DNA of 63,725 nucleotides from Prosthecobacter sp. GTDB taxonomy: Bacteria; Verrucomicrobiota; Verrucomicrobiia; Verrucomicrobiales; Verrucomicrobiaceae. The stretch spans positions 1-63,725 of the forward strand of contig JAIPJY010000041.1 in NCBI GenBank assembly GCA_021733925.1. Direction: 5' to 3'. Shown here in pieces: positions 52,780-62,744 of the stretch. The notes under the pieces were generated by a model, which was not told where the DNA came from, did no database searches, and worked only from the letters and a program-made list of their open reading frames with translations. The position numbers were made by a program, and so were the translations under genes. Each line of letters opens with the position of its first letter. Within the stretch, counting starts at the first letter, position 1.

Positions 52780-53241
52780 CTACCGCTTGTGCTTCTGATT
52801 GAAGTTCGCCACGGTCCGGGCCGCTTCGCGATTCTCAGCCTTCTCCTTCAGATCCTGTCTCTGATCCCCGTGGTTCTTGCCTTTGCCCACGCCGATCTCG
52901 ATCTTGATGTGGTGGCCTTTCCAGTAGGCGCGCAAGATGGGGAGGGCGAGGCCCTTTTGCTGCGTCTGGGCGAGCAGCTTCATGATCTCGCTCTTGTGCA
53001 GCAGGAGGCGCCGGGTGCGGCGGGGCTCGTGCGTGGTGTGGCTGGCCTTCTCGTAGGTCTGAATGTCACAGCCATAGAGCCAGACCTGGCCGCGATCTAC
53101 GCGAGCGAAGGCATCGGAGATGTTGAGCTTCCCGAGGCGGATGGATTTGACCTCGGTACCGCGGAGTTCGATGCCAGCCTCGTATTTTTCGAGGATGTGG
53201 TAGTCGCGCGGGGCTTTGCGGTTCGTGGCGATCTCGGACAT
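52780..53241 (-). CDS. smpB: SsrA-binding protein SmpB
   Basis: A 153-aa protein that carries tmRNA to stalled ribosomes in trans-translation. It has the oligonucleotide-binding-fold landmarks NRKAPRDYHILEKYEAGIEL, RGTEVKSIRLGKLNISDAFA and RRLLLHKSEI, then the basic tail GVGKGKNHGDQRQDLKEKAE with TVANFNQKHKR. The length is normal. No tmRNA gene was found in the window. rpoZ lies 65 bp upstream on the same strand and may be co-transcribed. Confidence 0.96.
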   Translation of the reverse strand: MSEIATNRKAPRDYHILEKYEAGIELRGTEVKSIRLGKLNISDAFARVDRGQVWLYGCDIQTYEKASHTTHEPRRTRRLLLHKSEIMKLLAQTQQKGLALPILRAYWKGHHIKIEIGVGKGKNHGDQRQDLKEKAENREAARTVANFNQKHKR

Positions 53242-53306
53242 GGGTCGCGCGGTGAACCGCTGATGTTGACGAAGAACTGGCGGTTCTGCCGGGAAGGGCA
53301 GCTGGC

Positions 53307-53519
53307 CTAGTGCTGCTGCAGCTGTTCGGGGGTCGCGATGGTGATCTTGCCCTGAATGATTTCAAGGAGGGCGAGGTCGGCCTCACGCAGGCCTGGGCGG
53401 CGCTCGACGAGGACGGCATGGCCCGCCGCGATCTGACGGACTCGCTTGGAGACCATGTTGATCAGGATTGGGTGATCTTTGACGATTAGCGCGGCTTGTT
53501 CGACGAGGTCAGCTCTCAT
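53307..53519 (-). CDS. rpoZ: RNA polymerase subunit omega (RpoZ)
   Basis: A 70-aa protein with the omega core: helix ALIVKDHPILINMVSKRVRQ, then AAGHAVLVERRPGLREADLA and LLEIIQGKITIATPEQLQ. It lacks the usual MARIT/N-terminal 'R.TVEDCL' start, which is replaced by MRADLVEQA; this is common in this phylum. It binds and stabilises the beta-prime subunit. It is short but within the family range. It diverges from gmd across about 130 bp. Confidence 0.8.
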   Translation of the reverse strand: MRADLVEQAALIVKDHPILINMVSKRVRQIAAGHAVLVERRPGLREADLALLEIIQGKITIATPEQLQQH

Positions 53520-53650
53520 AAATTGAAATTGGGGCTGGGATTGGGGGGGCGGAGAATAAAGGGCGTCGCGTGCGGTGCAACTGTTATGTTCCTGCTTTTC
53601 CCCTTGCGGAATGGGAGCCGGTATTGTCTCATCGGCGCTCGATTTGACTC

Positions 53651-54670
<1,020 letters not shown>

Positions 54671-54700
54671 TTCGGCGCAGTCGGGCCGTTTGAACGAGCC

Positions 54701-55828
54701 ATGAAAAAGATCGGCATCGGCATCATCGGAGGCGGCCTCATGGGCCGGGAAATGGCAAGCGCCTTTGCACGATGGTGCGCGCTGATGGATGTGGAGGTGC
54801 AGCCGGAGCTGCTGGCGGTGGCGGTGGCGGATCTCGTCGAGGATGTGCGGAACTGGTTTCGCCGCATTCCTTCCTGCGTGCAAATCACAGGAGATTATCA
54901 CGAACTGCTGGCGAATCCCGCCGTGGACGTGGTCTATGTGGCGGTGCCGCACAACCTGCATGAGAAAATCTACTGCGACGTGCTGGCAGCAGGGAAGGAT
55001 TTGTTCGCAGAAAAACCGTTTGGCTTGGACCTGGCTTCGGCCCGGCGCATCGCGGAAGCAGCGCAGGCCTCGGGCCGATATGTGCGCTGCAGCTCGGAGT
55101 TTCCCTTTCTGCCGGGAGCACAGCGGGTGATGCAGCATGTGAAGGAGGGAAACCTCGGTCGCATCCTGGAAGTGGTGGCTGCATTCCACCACAGCAGTGA
55201 TCTGGATGCCTCAAAGCCGGCGAACTGGAAGCGCAAGTCGGCCACCTGCGGTGAGATCGGTGTGCTGGGAGATCTGGGCATGCACGCCTGCCACATTCCC
55301 TTGCGCCTGGGCTGGCGGCCACAGCGTCTGTTTGCACAGTTGCAGAAGGGCTACCCACAGCGCCCAGACGGCAAGGGCGGGATGGCCGATTGTGACACCT
55401 GGGACAATGCGCTGCTGAACTGCTGGACGCAAATAGGCGGGCATGAGGTGCCGATGCGCCTGGAGATGAAGCGCATGGCTCCAGGGGAGACGAACACGTG
55501 GTACATCGAGGTGCTGGGCACCGAGGGCGGAGTGCGCTACAGCACCAAGGAGTCAAAGACACTGTGGCTGTTTGAGAACGGCAAGGAGCAGTTCTGGAAG
55601 AAGACGGATCTCGGTTTCGGGATGCCCTTCAAGACGGTGACCGGAGGCATTTTTGAGCCCGGATTTCCTGACATGATCCAGCAGATGTGGGCCGCCTACC
55701 TGATGGAGCGCGAGGGCCTGCTCGGCGGGCGTTGTGGCTGTGCCACCGTGGAGGAAGCGGTGGCGACGCAGGAGATTTTCGCGGCGGCACTCGCCTCACA
55801 CGCGCAGGGTGTCGTGATGGCACTTTGA
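54701..55828 (+). CDS. Gfo/Idh/MocA-family oxidoreductase
   Basis: A 375-aa NAD(P)-dependent oxidoreductase. The Rossmann start is IGIGIIGGGLMGREMASAFA, the family motif AEKPFGLDLASARRI follows near residue 110, and GEIGVLGDLGMHACHIPLRL lies in the C-terminal domain. A substrate-site FHHSSDLDASKPANWKRKSA precedes it. It is probably a sugar or inositol dehydrogenase. It is co-oriented with gmd and 30 bp after it, so a nucleotide-sugar or glycan modification role is plausible. There is no signal peptide. Confidence 0.9.
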   Translation: MKKIGIGIIGGGLMGREMASAFARWCALMDVEVQPELLAVAVADLVEDVRNWFRRIPSCVQITGDYHELLANPAVDVVYVAVPHNLHEKIYCDVLAAGKDLFAEKPFGLDLASARRIAEAAQASGRYVRCSSEFPFLPGAQRVMQHVKEGNLGRILEVVAAFHHSSDLDASKPANWKRKSATCGEIGVLGDLGMHACHIPLRLGWRPQRLFAQLQKGYPQRPDGKGGMADCDTWDNALLNCWTQIGGHEVPMRLEMKRMAPGETNTWYIEVLGTEGGVRYSTKESKTLWLFENGKEQFWKKTDLGFGMPFKTVTGGIFEPGFPDMIQQMWAAYLMEREGLLGGRCGCATVEEAVATQEIFAAALASHAQGVVMAL

Positions 55829-55846
55829 AGTCCAGACAGCAAACCA

Positions 55847-56326
55847 CTACGCGGTTTTCACCTTTTCTCCTGTCGAGACAATCTGCGGGTAGTCGGCAAG
55901 CTGGATCAGCGGAATGCCATAACGCCCGGCGATGGCATCTGCCTCGGACTCAGGGTAATCATCGCGGAAATAAACCTCTTTGACGCCGTAGGCACAAAGC
56001 ATTTGCATGCAGCTGGTGCAGGGTTTGGTAGTGCAGGCGACGAGCCTGACATTGCCTCGGGTGAAAAGGCTGCACAGGTTCACCTCGGCGTGCAGCATGT
56101 ATTTACGTCGTGCATCACGATCTGCCCAAAAATCAGGGTCAGCATCGTAACCGGGGGCAAGGCCATTGTAGGCGGTTCCGATCACCCGGTTGTCAAAGTC
56201 GATGGCCACCGCCCCCACCTTCCGAAACGGATCCTCCGAACGCAGGCTGGCGACGTGGGCAAGCGCCATGGCGTATTCTGGGATGGTCAACCGCGCTGCC
56301 GGGGCAGGATGGACTTCATGGGACAT
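55847..56326 (-). CDS. Deoxycytidylate (dCMP) deaminase-like protein
   Basis: A 159-aa zinc-dependent deaminase. The zinc site is HAEVNLC (His79, catalytic Glu81) with PCTSC (Cys103, Cys106). RKVGAVAIDFDNRVIGTAYN and the FRDDYPESEA segment fit the dCMP/ComEB group. It would make dUMP for thymidylate synthesis. It converges on the Gfo/Idh gene and diverges from the exopolysaccharide genes; its start is about 95 bp from the 20-bp palindrome. Confidence 0.88.
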   Translation of the reverse strand: MSHEVHPAPAARLTIPEYAMALAHVASLRSEDPFRKVGAVAIDFDNRVIGTAYNGLAPGYDADPDFWADRDARRKYMLHAEVNLCSLFTRGNVRLVACTTKPCTSCMQMLCAYGVKEVYFRDDYPESEADAIAGRYGIPLIQLADYPQIVSTGEKVKTA

Positions 56327-56832
56327 GGGCGCACTTGAACTTTTAAAGCAGTGGCGTCAATCAAGAGAGGCGATGACATGCTTTTTTCAGCCATAAAAAT
56401 TCGTTTGAACATGTTATTATGAACACTATATAGTGTTCAGAAAGTTAGCTGACTTATCCTATCCAAATCCATGAATTCTTTCAATTCCAGGCGACTTCCG
56501 ATCGGCAAATTGTTCGGCAAATTACGCAGTTTAATCGCTGTTGCCCCCCCAACAAACAGCCCCCACAGGTCGTGGGACAGGGCTTCTACGAGAGAAATTC
56601 AACTTGAGTTTGATTTTGAACTCAGGAAGCACCTCCGTGAAACGAAAAGGGCGGTTTCAGTGGGTACTTATAAAAACTGAGGGCGAACCATTCGGCCATC
56701 CTGTGGCGGCTGGAGCCAAATTATTGGATATCAAGGGCGAGATTGTGGCAAAATCGAGAGAAATTTGGTATGGACAAAAGCTGCTAAAATTGCTTGTATC
56801 AGTGTTTAATTCCCGACCCAATCACTCCCGTC
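56327..56832. other. Long intergenic region upstream of the exopolysaccharide genes
   Basis: About 500 bp. The left part holds the 20-bp palindrome (56420-56439) and a second overlapping AACATGTT palindrome. The right part contains a frame (56541-56843, TTG start) whose translation around FQWVLIKTEGEPFGHPVAAG and LLDIKGEIVAKSREIW has protein-like composition. It could be a decayed gene fragment, but it overlaps the next gene and I do not call it. A structured leader is also possible. Confidence 0.45.
56420..56439. promoter_or_regulatory. 20-bp perfect palindrome, candidate operator
   Basis: TGAACACTA-TA-TAGTGTTCA is a perfect inverted repeat. A third TGAACA half-site begins at 56406, 14 bp to the left, inside an AACATGTT palindrome. 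The spacing suggests a dimeric regulator. It lies between the divergent dCMP deaminase and the polysaccharide genes. No candidate regulator is encoded next to it. Confidence 0.6.
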
Positions 56833-58533
56833 ATGCTGATTAACCACTCTCGATACATACCCATCAATGCTCTCCTGATGGGGATTACTCTAACAACGGG
56901 CTGCCTTTTGCCGCTGCGTTCAAATGCTCAATTTGGAGTTTCGCCGTCACAAACCAGCAACTTTTTCAATGACCTTCGGTCTCGTACTGGTCAGATGAAA
57001 AGGACGACGCAGTCCTCTGCGCGCAGTGGTGATGTGGTGTATGACTATGAGAAAGGAGCCTACGTCAGCCAGGAAGATCAGGAGGGGTACCAAAGTCTTC
57101 AGCAATTGCTGCGTTCTGACCGTCAGATTTCGCAGCCTTCGGTGCGCAGCGGCAGCTCCGCATTTGCTGCCCGTGCTGTGGGTGACTACACCACCTATTC
57201 CGGCCAATATTCACAGGCATTGAGCTATTTTGCCCCTACCTACACCTCGGATCCTTTCCTGACAGGCAAGCGCAATCTCAAACTGGGTCCCGTAAACATC
57301 GGTTTGGGTCTGTATCAGGGGCTTGAGTACAACAGCAACGTTCGTCGCACCCCCGTTCCTGTTTCAGATGTTATCAGCAGCACGCTCATCAACATCAGCG
57401 CCAACTACCGGGTTTCACAAAACAATGTATTGAGCTTCACCGGGGGCCTCGGCGTGGATCATTATTTCAATCATCCTGAACTGGCGGCGTATGGTAATGG
57501 TAATTACCTGATCAACGTTTTGCCAGGCACGACACTGGCTTTTGATATCAAGGCTGGCCCGGTGAATTTCACCATTTATGACCGCATGTCCATGCGACCT
57601 GCGCTCAACAATGCCTTCGTTGGAGCGGGAAATAATTCAAGCTTCGGTGTGTTCCAAAACGATTTTGGGGTGGCCGCCAACTGGCAGATCAATTCGGCTT
57701 GGTCGCTTGCCGTCAATTACACGAACACCATTTCCGAGGCATTGGGGAGTGGAAACAGCCAGTTCAGCCGCACGATGAACACGCTGCATGGCTCCCTCAC
57801 CTACAGTCCGACGGCAACGTGGATTTTGGGCACAGAAGGTGGTGTCTCATTCCTGAATTATGTGAACCCCACTCTGAACGACGGCGTTCTCTTCAACTGG
57901 GGTGCGTTCGTCAGTGTACCGCTTGGCAAATCGACCATCGTCAAGCTTTCGGGTGGCTTGCAGGCCTTCAACTTCGAGTCACCGACGGTTTTCTCGCCGA
58001 TTGGTCCTGGGGACAGTTCCGATCTGAACAGCTACTACTACAATTTCAGCATCACCAATCAGCTCAATGCTCGCTTCAGCCACACTTTGACCATTGGTCA
58101 TGAGTCCTCGATCAACCTGGCATCGAACTTCATTACCGCAGACTTCGTCAACTATGGTGTCTCGATGGTTGCTTGGAAAGGCGGTCGCTTCTCCGTTTCA
58201 GGTTACTACGAAAACGCCAAGCCATCGCTTACCGACCCTACTTTCGCAGGCACTGGGTACAAGCTGACTCAGTTCGGTGTGGATCTCTATTACACACATC
58301 AGCTCACTTCCAAGCTTCGGGCTGGAACCGGATACCATTTTGGCCGTGCCGACTACTATGGAGTGGCTGGAAGGGATGCGGACCAGAGCGGGTTCTCCTT
58401 TGACCTGAACTACAGCCTGACCGCCAAGGCTGGTCTTAACCTCGGCTATCGCTATTTCGTGACCAATTACAAGCAGTCCAATGCGGATTCCACCCAGACT
58501 CGGGTGATCATGGGCTTCAATTACAATTTCTAA
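56833..58533 (+). CDS. Outer-membrane beta-barrel protein of the exopolysaccharide locus
   Basis: A 566-aa protein from the ATG at 56833; the frame also opens at 56794, giving 579 aa. The leader has the hydrophobic stretch INALLMGITLTTGCLLPL ending ...NAQ. Residues about 25-130 are polar and possibly periplasmic (DVVYDYEKGAYVSQEDQEGY). The rest alternates amphipathic strands rich in Tyr and Asn and ends in Phe (TRVIMGFNYNF), typical of a barrel. Its position before a Wza-like protein and a tyrosine kinase matches outer-membrane components of EPS gene sets in this phylum. The gap to the next gene is 93 bp. Confidence 0.75.
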   Translation: MLINHSRYIPINALLMGITLTTGCLLPLRSNAQFGVSPSQTSNFFNDLRSRTGQMKRTTQSSARSGDVVYDYEKGAYVSQEDQEGYQSLQQLLRSDRQISQPSVRSGSSAFAARAVGDYTTYSGQYSQALSYFAPTYTSDPFLTGKRNLKLGPVNIGLGLYQGLEYNSNVRRTPVPVSDVISSTLINISANYRVSQNNVLSFTGGLGVDHYFNHPELAAYGNGNYLINVLPGTTLAFDIKAGPVNFTIYDRMSMRPALNNAFVGAGNNSSFGVFQNDFGVAANWQINSAWSLAVNYTNTISEALGSGNSQFSRTMNTLHGSLTYSPTATWILGTEGGVSFLNYVNPTLNDGVLFNWGAFVSVPLGKSTIVKLSGGLQAFNFESPTVFSPIGPGDSSDLNSYYYNFSITNQLNARFSHTLTIGHESSINLASNFITADFVNYGVSMVAWKGGRFSVSGYYENAKPSLTDPTFAGTGYKLTQFGVDLYYTHQLTSKLRAGTGYHFGRADYYGVAGRDADQSGFSFDLNYSLTAKAGLNLGYRYFVTNYKQSNADSTQTRVIMGFNYNF

Positions 58534-58626
58534 CGAAACGGGTCGTCGCTTGTCTATGACTTTTGACCTTGGTCAAGCCACGATCGGCTTGATGCTTGAG
58601 GACATCAAAATTCATTCACTATCATC

Positions 58627-59343
58627 ATGAAAAAGCTATCATTGTCGTTGCTTCTGCTCGCCGTTTCCCTGCCAGCTTTGAAAGCTCAAGATCCTGGATT
58701 CCGCATCCCTGAATCTCGATCAAGCCGTCAGGCCACCACGGCCGCAACGGGCTCTGTCAATGCAGGAGCGGCCGTGATCTCCTCCATGGACGTGCTGGAC
58801 AACAATCAGACCATCGCGGCGGGGGATACCATCAGCATCCGAATTCTGGAAGACCGTCGTGATGCCCTGCAGCAAATTGTTGCCGTGACCGGAGAAGTAC
58901 AGGCTCCCTACGTGGGCTTGGTCAGTGCCAGAGGTAAAACTTGCCGAGATCTGGCCTTCGCGATCAAAAAAGAGCTCGAGAAAAACTTCTTTCAGAACGC
59001 CACCGTGGTGATCGCGATCGACAAGATCAATGTGGAGGATGCCATGAGAATGCGGGAGGTGGATCTCGAGTTTTACGTCATGTTTGGCATTGTCGCCAAA
59101 CAGGGAAAATACGACCTGCCTTCCAATGAAGACATTTCCATCAGCCAGGCCATCCTGCGTGCGGGTGGGTTTGCCCAGTTCGCCAACAAGGAGAAGGTGA
59201 AAATCATTCGCAAAACCCCTCAGGGTAACAAAACCATCATGGTCAATGTGGACGGCATCATGCGTCAGGGCGATCTCGAACGGGACGTGTTTATCCGCAA
59301 GGATGACGTCATCATCGTCGAGGAAAAGACCGTCAATTTCTAA
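58627..59343 (+). CDS. Polysaccharide export protein (Wza-like, Poly_export/SLBB)
   Basis: A 238-aa secreted protein with a signal peptide (MKKLSLSLLLLAVSLPALKA-QD). The Poly_export domain follows: DNNQTIAAGDTISIRILEDR, VTGEVQAPYVGLVSARGKTC, RDLAFAIKKELEKNFFQNAT. Then comes an SLBB-type segment, FGIVAKQGKYDLPSNEDISI, ILRAGGFAQFANKEKVKI and DVFIRKDDVIIVEEKTV. It lacks the lipobox and C-terminal helix of Escherichia Wza, so another protein, probably the barrel encoded upstream, would provide the outer-membrane pore. It carries glycan across the periplasm together with the kinase encoded next. Confidence 0.92.
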   Translation: MKKLSLSLLLLAVSLPALKAQDPGFRIPESRSSRQATTAATGSVNAGAAVISSMDVLDNNQTIAAGDTISIRILEDRRDALQQIVAVTGEVQAPYVGLVSARGKTCRDLAFAIKKELEKNFFQNATVVIAIDKINVEDAMRMREVDLEFYVMFGIVAKQGKYDLPSNEDISISQAILRAGGFAQFANKEKVKIIRKTPQGNKTIMVNVDGIMRQGDLERDVFIRKDDVIIVEEKTVNF

Positions 59344-59535
59344 AACTTTGGGGGTTCATCACAAGTATTTCGAAATCAAGTGAGGTGAAACTTGAGTTAA
59401 AATCGAACAGAGAGGCGGCCAAATAAATCCAATGGCTTAAGTTGTGTTTTTGAGCGATTCTGCCAGCCCCAAAAATGACGGGGCATGGCTGGTGCTCCTG
59501 GCAGCCCGTCAGAACAAATTTGGATTTTCGAAATC

Positions 59536-61740
59536 ATGGAACAAAACCTCACCCTCCCAGGCCCGGCACAATCCAGTACGCTGAGCCGCATTCACGAGGC
59601 ATCCGCCAAGTTTCAGCGTTACAAGATCCTGCTGCGCCGCCGCTGGTGGTTCCTGCTGCTGACTGCCAGCATTGGAGTTTGTGTGCAGGCCTTGCGTATC
59701 ACCGGGCGTCCTCAGGAGTTTCGATCCCTGGCAAAACTCGTGGCCGGCGGTCAGCTGGCGTTCAACGACAATGTCACTTGGCGTGAACAGCAGGCGGACT
59801 TCTATGGCACGATCATTGAAACGATCGAGAGCGCCGAAATGAAACGTCGTGCGCTGGAGCGCGTTCGGGCGTTGAATCCGGACGTGAAGGATTCGGATGT
59901 GGAAATCCGGGTGGCGCAGACCAAGGGCTCGGCCATTTTCAACATCCTTGCGACTGGTTCGGAACCTAAATACACGAAAATCTTTTTGGATGCCCTGCTG
60001 GATGAGTTCATCGGGTTTCGGCAAAATATTCGCGAACAGGCTCAGGGGAAGGTGCTCCAGCAGTTCCTTCAGGAGGTGGTGACCAAGCAGAAAGTCATGG
60101 AGGACAGCCTTGAGCGTCTCACCAAGTTCAAAGCCGCCAATAACATTCTCACGATCACCAATGGTAACAACCTGAAGGCGCAGTTCCTCGCCAATCTGGA
60201 ATCGCAGCGGCAGGCTCAAAGCACGACCCTTGAGGATTTGCGGCTGGCAATCGCCAACGTCAATGCAGCCATGGAGGCGCGTGAACGTATGCTGAGTACC
60301 GTCGGAACTGGCGCAACGTCTGGGGTGCCAGGATCCAAAGGTGCTGAGACCATGCAGCCTTCAGGCAGCGTCAAAGCAACGGAAACATCGCCCGGGCGCA
60401 ATGGCATGACCATGGCGGAACAGGATTATTTGCGCACCAAGTCGAGAATCACCGAGTTGAAGACCAAGCTGGATTCTCTTCTGATCCAGTTCAAGCAGCA
60501 GCACCCAATGGTGCAGGATGTCACGGAAGAACTGGCGTCGCAGAAGGCGCTCCTTGCCTCTTATGCAGAGCAGATTCAGCAGGAGATGAACACTCAGATG
60601 GCGGACATTGAGCGGCGTGTGCAGGTTCTGGACGCGCAGATTGTGGAAAAGCAAAAAGAGGCCCTCGATCTTGGCGGTAAAATCGCAGAGCATGAAAAAC
60701 TGGAGAAGGCTGCCGAGTCGGCCAAAATGACCTATGACAAATTGTTTGAAAAAGTAGAGAGCATTCAAAGCGTCTTCAATTCCCAGGCAGACTTTGTGGC
60801 GATTCAGGAACGTGCCATTCCTGCCTATGAAAATGTGGAGGACTGGGTGATGCCCATCGTGATCGGCCTGGTAGGCGGCATGGGGATTGGCATCGTGATC
60901 CTGCTCTTGTTTGATCGTCTGGACGACCGAATGAATTCCTACAGTGAGTTCCAGACCTTGTTCCCCGGAGAAGCAGTTCTGGGACAGGTGCCCGAACAGA
61001 GAAATCGCGGTGATGTGGCCCTGCTGCGTCCCAATGATGACCGCCATCTCTATGCCGAGGCGTTCCGCAATATTCGTTCCTCCATTCTCTTCAAAAACTG
61101 GCAGGGCAAGCCGCCGAAGACCATTCTCATCACCAGCGCGGTTCCCAACGAAGGCAAGACCACGGTCACTTCCAACCTGGCTGTCACCATGGCGCTGGCC
61201 GGCGCGCGAGTGCTGCTGGCGGACTGCGACTTGCGTCGTGGTGGTGTGAGCGAACTCTTCAAGCTGCCTTCCACCCCAGGCCTGAGCGAAGCCCTGCGTG
61301 GTAAACTGCACTGGCGTGATGCCGTTCAGGAAACCAGCACTCGGAATCTTGACCTGCTGGCCCGTGGTGATGTGTTCGATCAGACCTCGGAAATGCTGCT
61401 CTCCAAAACTGCCGAAGAGATGCTGCGTGAGATGAGTGAGGAATACGACTATGTCATCTTTGACAGTGCTCCGGTCCTGGTGGCGGATGACACGGCCAGC
61501 TTCGCGCCGAAACTGGACTCGGTGCTCTTTGTGGTTCGCATGTCCTCGACCATGGCCCGCCTTTCCGGCAAGGCACTGGATCTGCTCTATGAGCGCCAGG
61601 TGAACATTGGGGGTGTCATTCTCAACCGCTCCAGCTCGAACCTGAAAGAGTACACTTACTACAACTACGCCAGCTACTACTACGCGCCTGCCAAGAGCAA
61701 TTCTGGTGAGCCTGCCGAAGCAGCGGCTGCCAAGTCCTGA
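59536..61740 (+). CDS. Polysaccharide copolymerase/tyrosine autokinase (Wzc-like BY-kinase)
   Basis: A 734-aa inner-membrane protein from the ATG at 59536; the frame also opens at 59485. It has a Wzz-type N-terminal span (WWFLLLTASIGVCVQALRIT), a long periplasmic coiled coil (about 150-420) and a second span (WVMPIVIGLVGGMGIGIVIL). The cytoplasmic BY-kinase has Walker A SAVPNEGKTTVTSN, Walker A' LLADCDLRRGG and Walker B YDYVIFDSAPVLVADD. The C-terminus has a tyrosine cluster (EYTYYNYASYYYAP), the usual autophosphorylation site. It controls chain length and export with the Wza-like protein. No cognate phosphatase or glycosyltransferase is in the window. Confidence 0.93.
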   Translation: MEQNLTLPGPAQSSTLSRIHEASAKFQRYKILLRRRWWFLLLTASIGVCVQALRITGRPQEFRSLAKLVAGGQLAFNDNVTWREQQADFYGTIIETIESAEMKRRALERVRALNPDVKDSDVEIRVAQTKGSAIFNILATGSEPKYTKIFLDALLDEFIGFRQNIREQAQGKVLQQFLQEVVTKQKVMEDSLERLTKFKAANNILTITNGNNLKAQFLANLESQRQAQSTTLEDLRLAIANVNAAMEARERMLSTVGTGATSGVPGSKGAETMQPSGSVKATETSPGRNGMTMAEQDYLRTKSRITELKTKLDSLLIQFKQQHPMVQDVTEELASQKALLASYAEQIQQEMNTQMADIERRVQVLDAQIVEKQKEALDLGGKIAEHEKLEKAAESAKMTYDKLFEKVESIQSVFNSQADFVAIQERAIPAYENVEDWVMPIVIGLVGGMGIGIVILLLFDRLDDRMNSYSEFQTLFPGEAVLGQVPEQRNRGDVALLRPNDDRHLYAEAFRNIRSSILFKNWQGKPPKTILITSAVPNEGKTTVTSNLAVTMALAGARVLLADCDLRRGGVSELFKLPSTPGLSEALRGKLHWRDAVQETSTRNLDLLARGDVFDQTSEMLLSKTAEEMLREMSEEYDYVIFDSAPVLVADDTASFAPKLDSVLFVVRMSSTMARLSGKALDLLYERQVNIGGVILNRSSSNLKEYTYYNYASYYYAPAKSNSGEPAEAAAAKS

Positions 61741-61776
61741 TTTGAATCTCTTGAAAGTGGCGGCTGCGAGCTTGGG

Positions 61777-62664
61777 CTACGTGTTGCTTCCCTGCGAAAG
61801 CAGGCTGGTGGCCAGTTGAAGAAGTGTGCCTGCAGCAGGGGACAGTACGCTGCCTTTTTGCAAGACAGCGGCGATCTGGCGCTGCATTTTGGGTTCGCGG
61901 ATGCCTACAGTGAGGATGGTTGCGGGCAGGTTCCCAGCTGCAAGTCGGGGGACAATGGCCAGACCGAGACCCGCAGCGACGAGGGCGCGCACGGTTTCCA
62001 GCTCGCCGCTCTCACAGACGATATGAGGTTCAAAGCCGCTCTTGCGGCAGGACTCCAAGGCAGTGTCGCGGGCGCGTCCTTTGTAGAAGATGAAGGATTC
62101 GGCGGACAACTGCCGCAGCAGCACGGATTTCTGCCGGGCAAGCGCATGGGTTTCGCCAACAAGGAGCACAAAAGGCTCGGTGATGAGGGGCTGCACTTTG
62201 AATGCCGACTTGCTCGCTGGGAGTTGGAGGAAGCCGATGTCGGCCTGGCCAGATTCCACGCTGTCGGCCACGCGCTCGGAGCTGTCCTCGATCAACTGCA
62301 GGGCCACCTGACCATGCTGTTTGCTGAAGCGTTGAATCACCTCTGGCAGCAGGCAGGCGCTCACACTGGGAATGGCGGCGATGGTCAGCTTGCCGCCGCG
62401 CAGTTGCGCTACATCCGAGACGGCTGCTTTGGCCGCCTCAGCTTGGGCGAGGAGTCCCTCGGCACGCGGCAGGAAAGCTTTCCCGGCGGCGGTGAGCTGT
62501 ACTTCTTTGCGGCCTCGAATGAACAACGGCGTGCCCAGCTCCGATTCGAGGTTCTTCATCTGCTGGCTCAGCGCCGGCTGCGCCATGTGCAACCGTCCCG
62601 CCGCCCGGGTGAAACTACGCTGGTGGGCGATTTCGATGAAGTAGCCGAGTTGATAGAGTTCCAT
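61777..62664 (-). CDS. LysR-family transcriptional regulator
   Basis: A 295-aa regulator from the ATG at 62664. The N-terminal winged helix is MELYQLGYFIEIAHQRSFTR, AAGRLHMAQPALSQQMKNLE, SELGTPLFIRGRKEVQLTAA. The effector domain follows (GKLTIAAIPSVSACLLPEVI, SVESGQADIGFLQLP, LVAAGLGLAIVPRLAAG), similar to CynR/OxyR-type regulators. It diverges from the isomerase gene at 62745 across 80 bp, the usual layout in which LysR proteins regulate the divergent gene. It converges on the tyrosine kinase gene. The inducer is unknown. Confidence 0.93.
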   Translation of the reverse strand: MELYQLGYFIEIAHQRSFTRAAGRLHMAQPALSQQMKNLESELGTPLFIRGRKEVQLTAAGKAFLPRAEGLLAQAEAAKAAVSDVAQLRGGKLTIAAIPSVSACLLPEVIQRFSKQHGQVALQLIEDSSERVADSVESGQADIGFLQLPASKSAFKVQPLITEPFVLLVGETHALARQKSVLLRQLSAESFIFYKGRARDTALESCRKSGFEPHIVCESGELETVRALVAAGLGLAIVPRLAAGNLPATILTVGIREPKMQRQIAAVLQKGSVLSPAAGTLLQLATSLLSQGSNT

Positions 62665-62744
62665 GACTTGGCATTGATATTTCCGATCCATGGTATCGTA
62701 AAATCATCTTTTTCTTATGCGCCTGCGCTGCCATGATCTTTCTC

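Noticed and set aside
56708-56760. GGGCGAACCATTCG...GGAGCC, faintly like the core of a GEMM-I c-di-GMP riboswitch before EPS genes
   Set aside because: The second conserved strand and the tetraloop receptor do not match, and the same bases form a protein-like frame. A covariance search would be needed.
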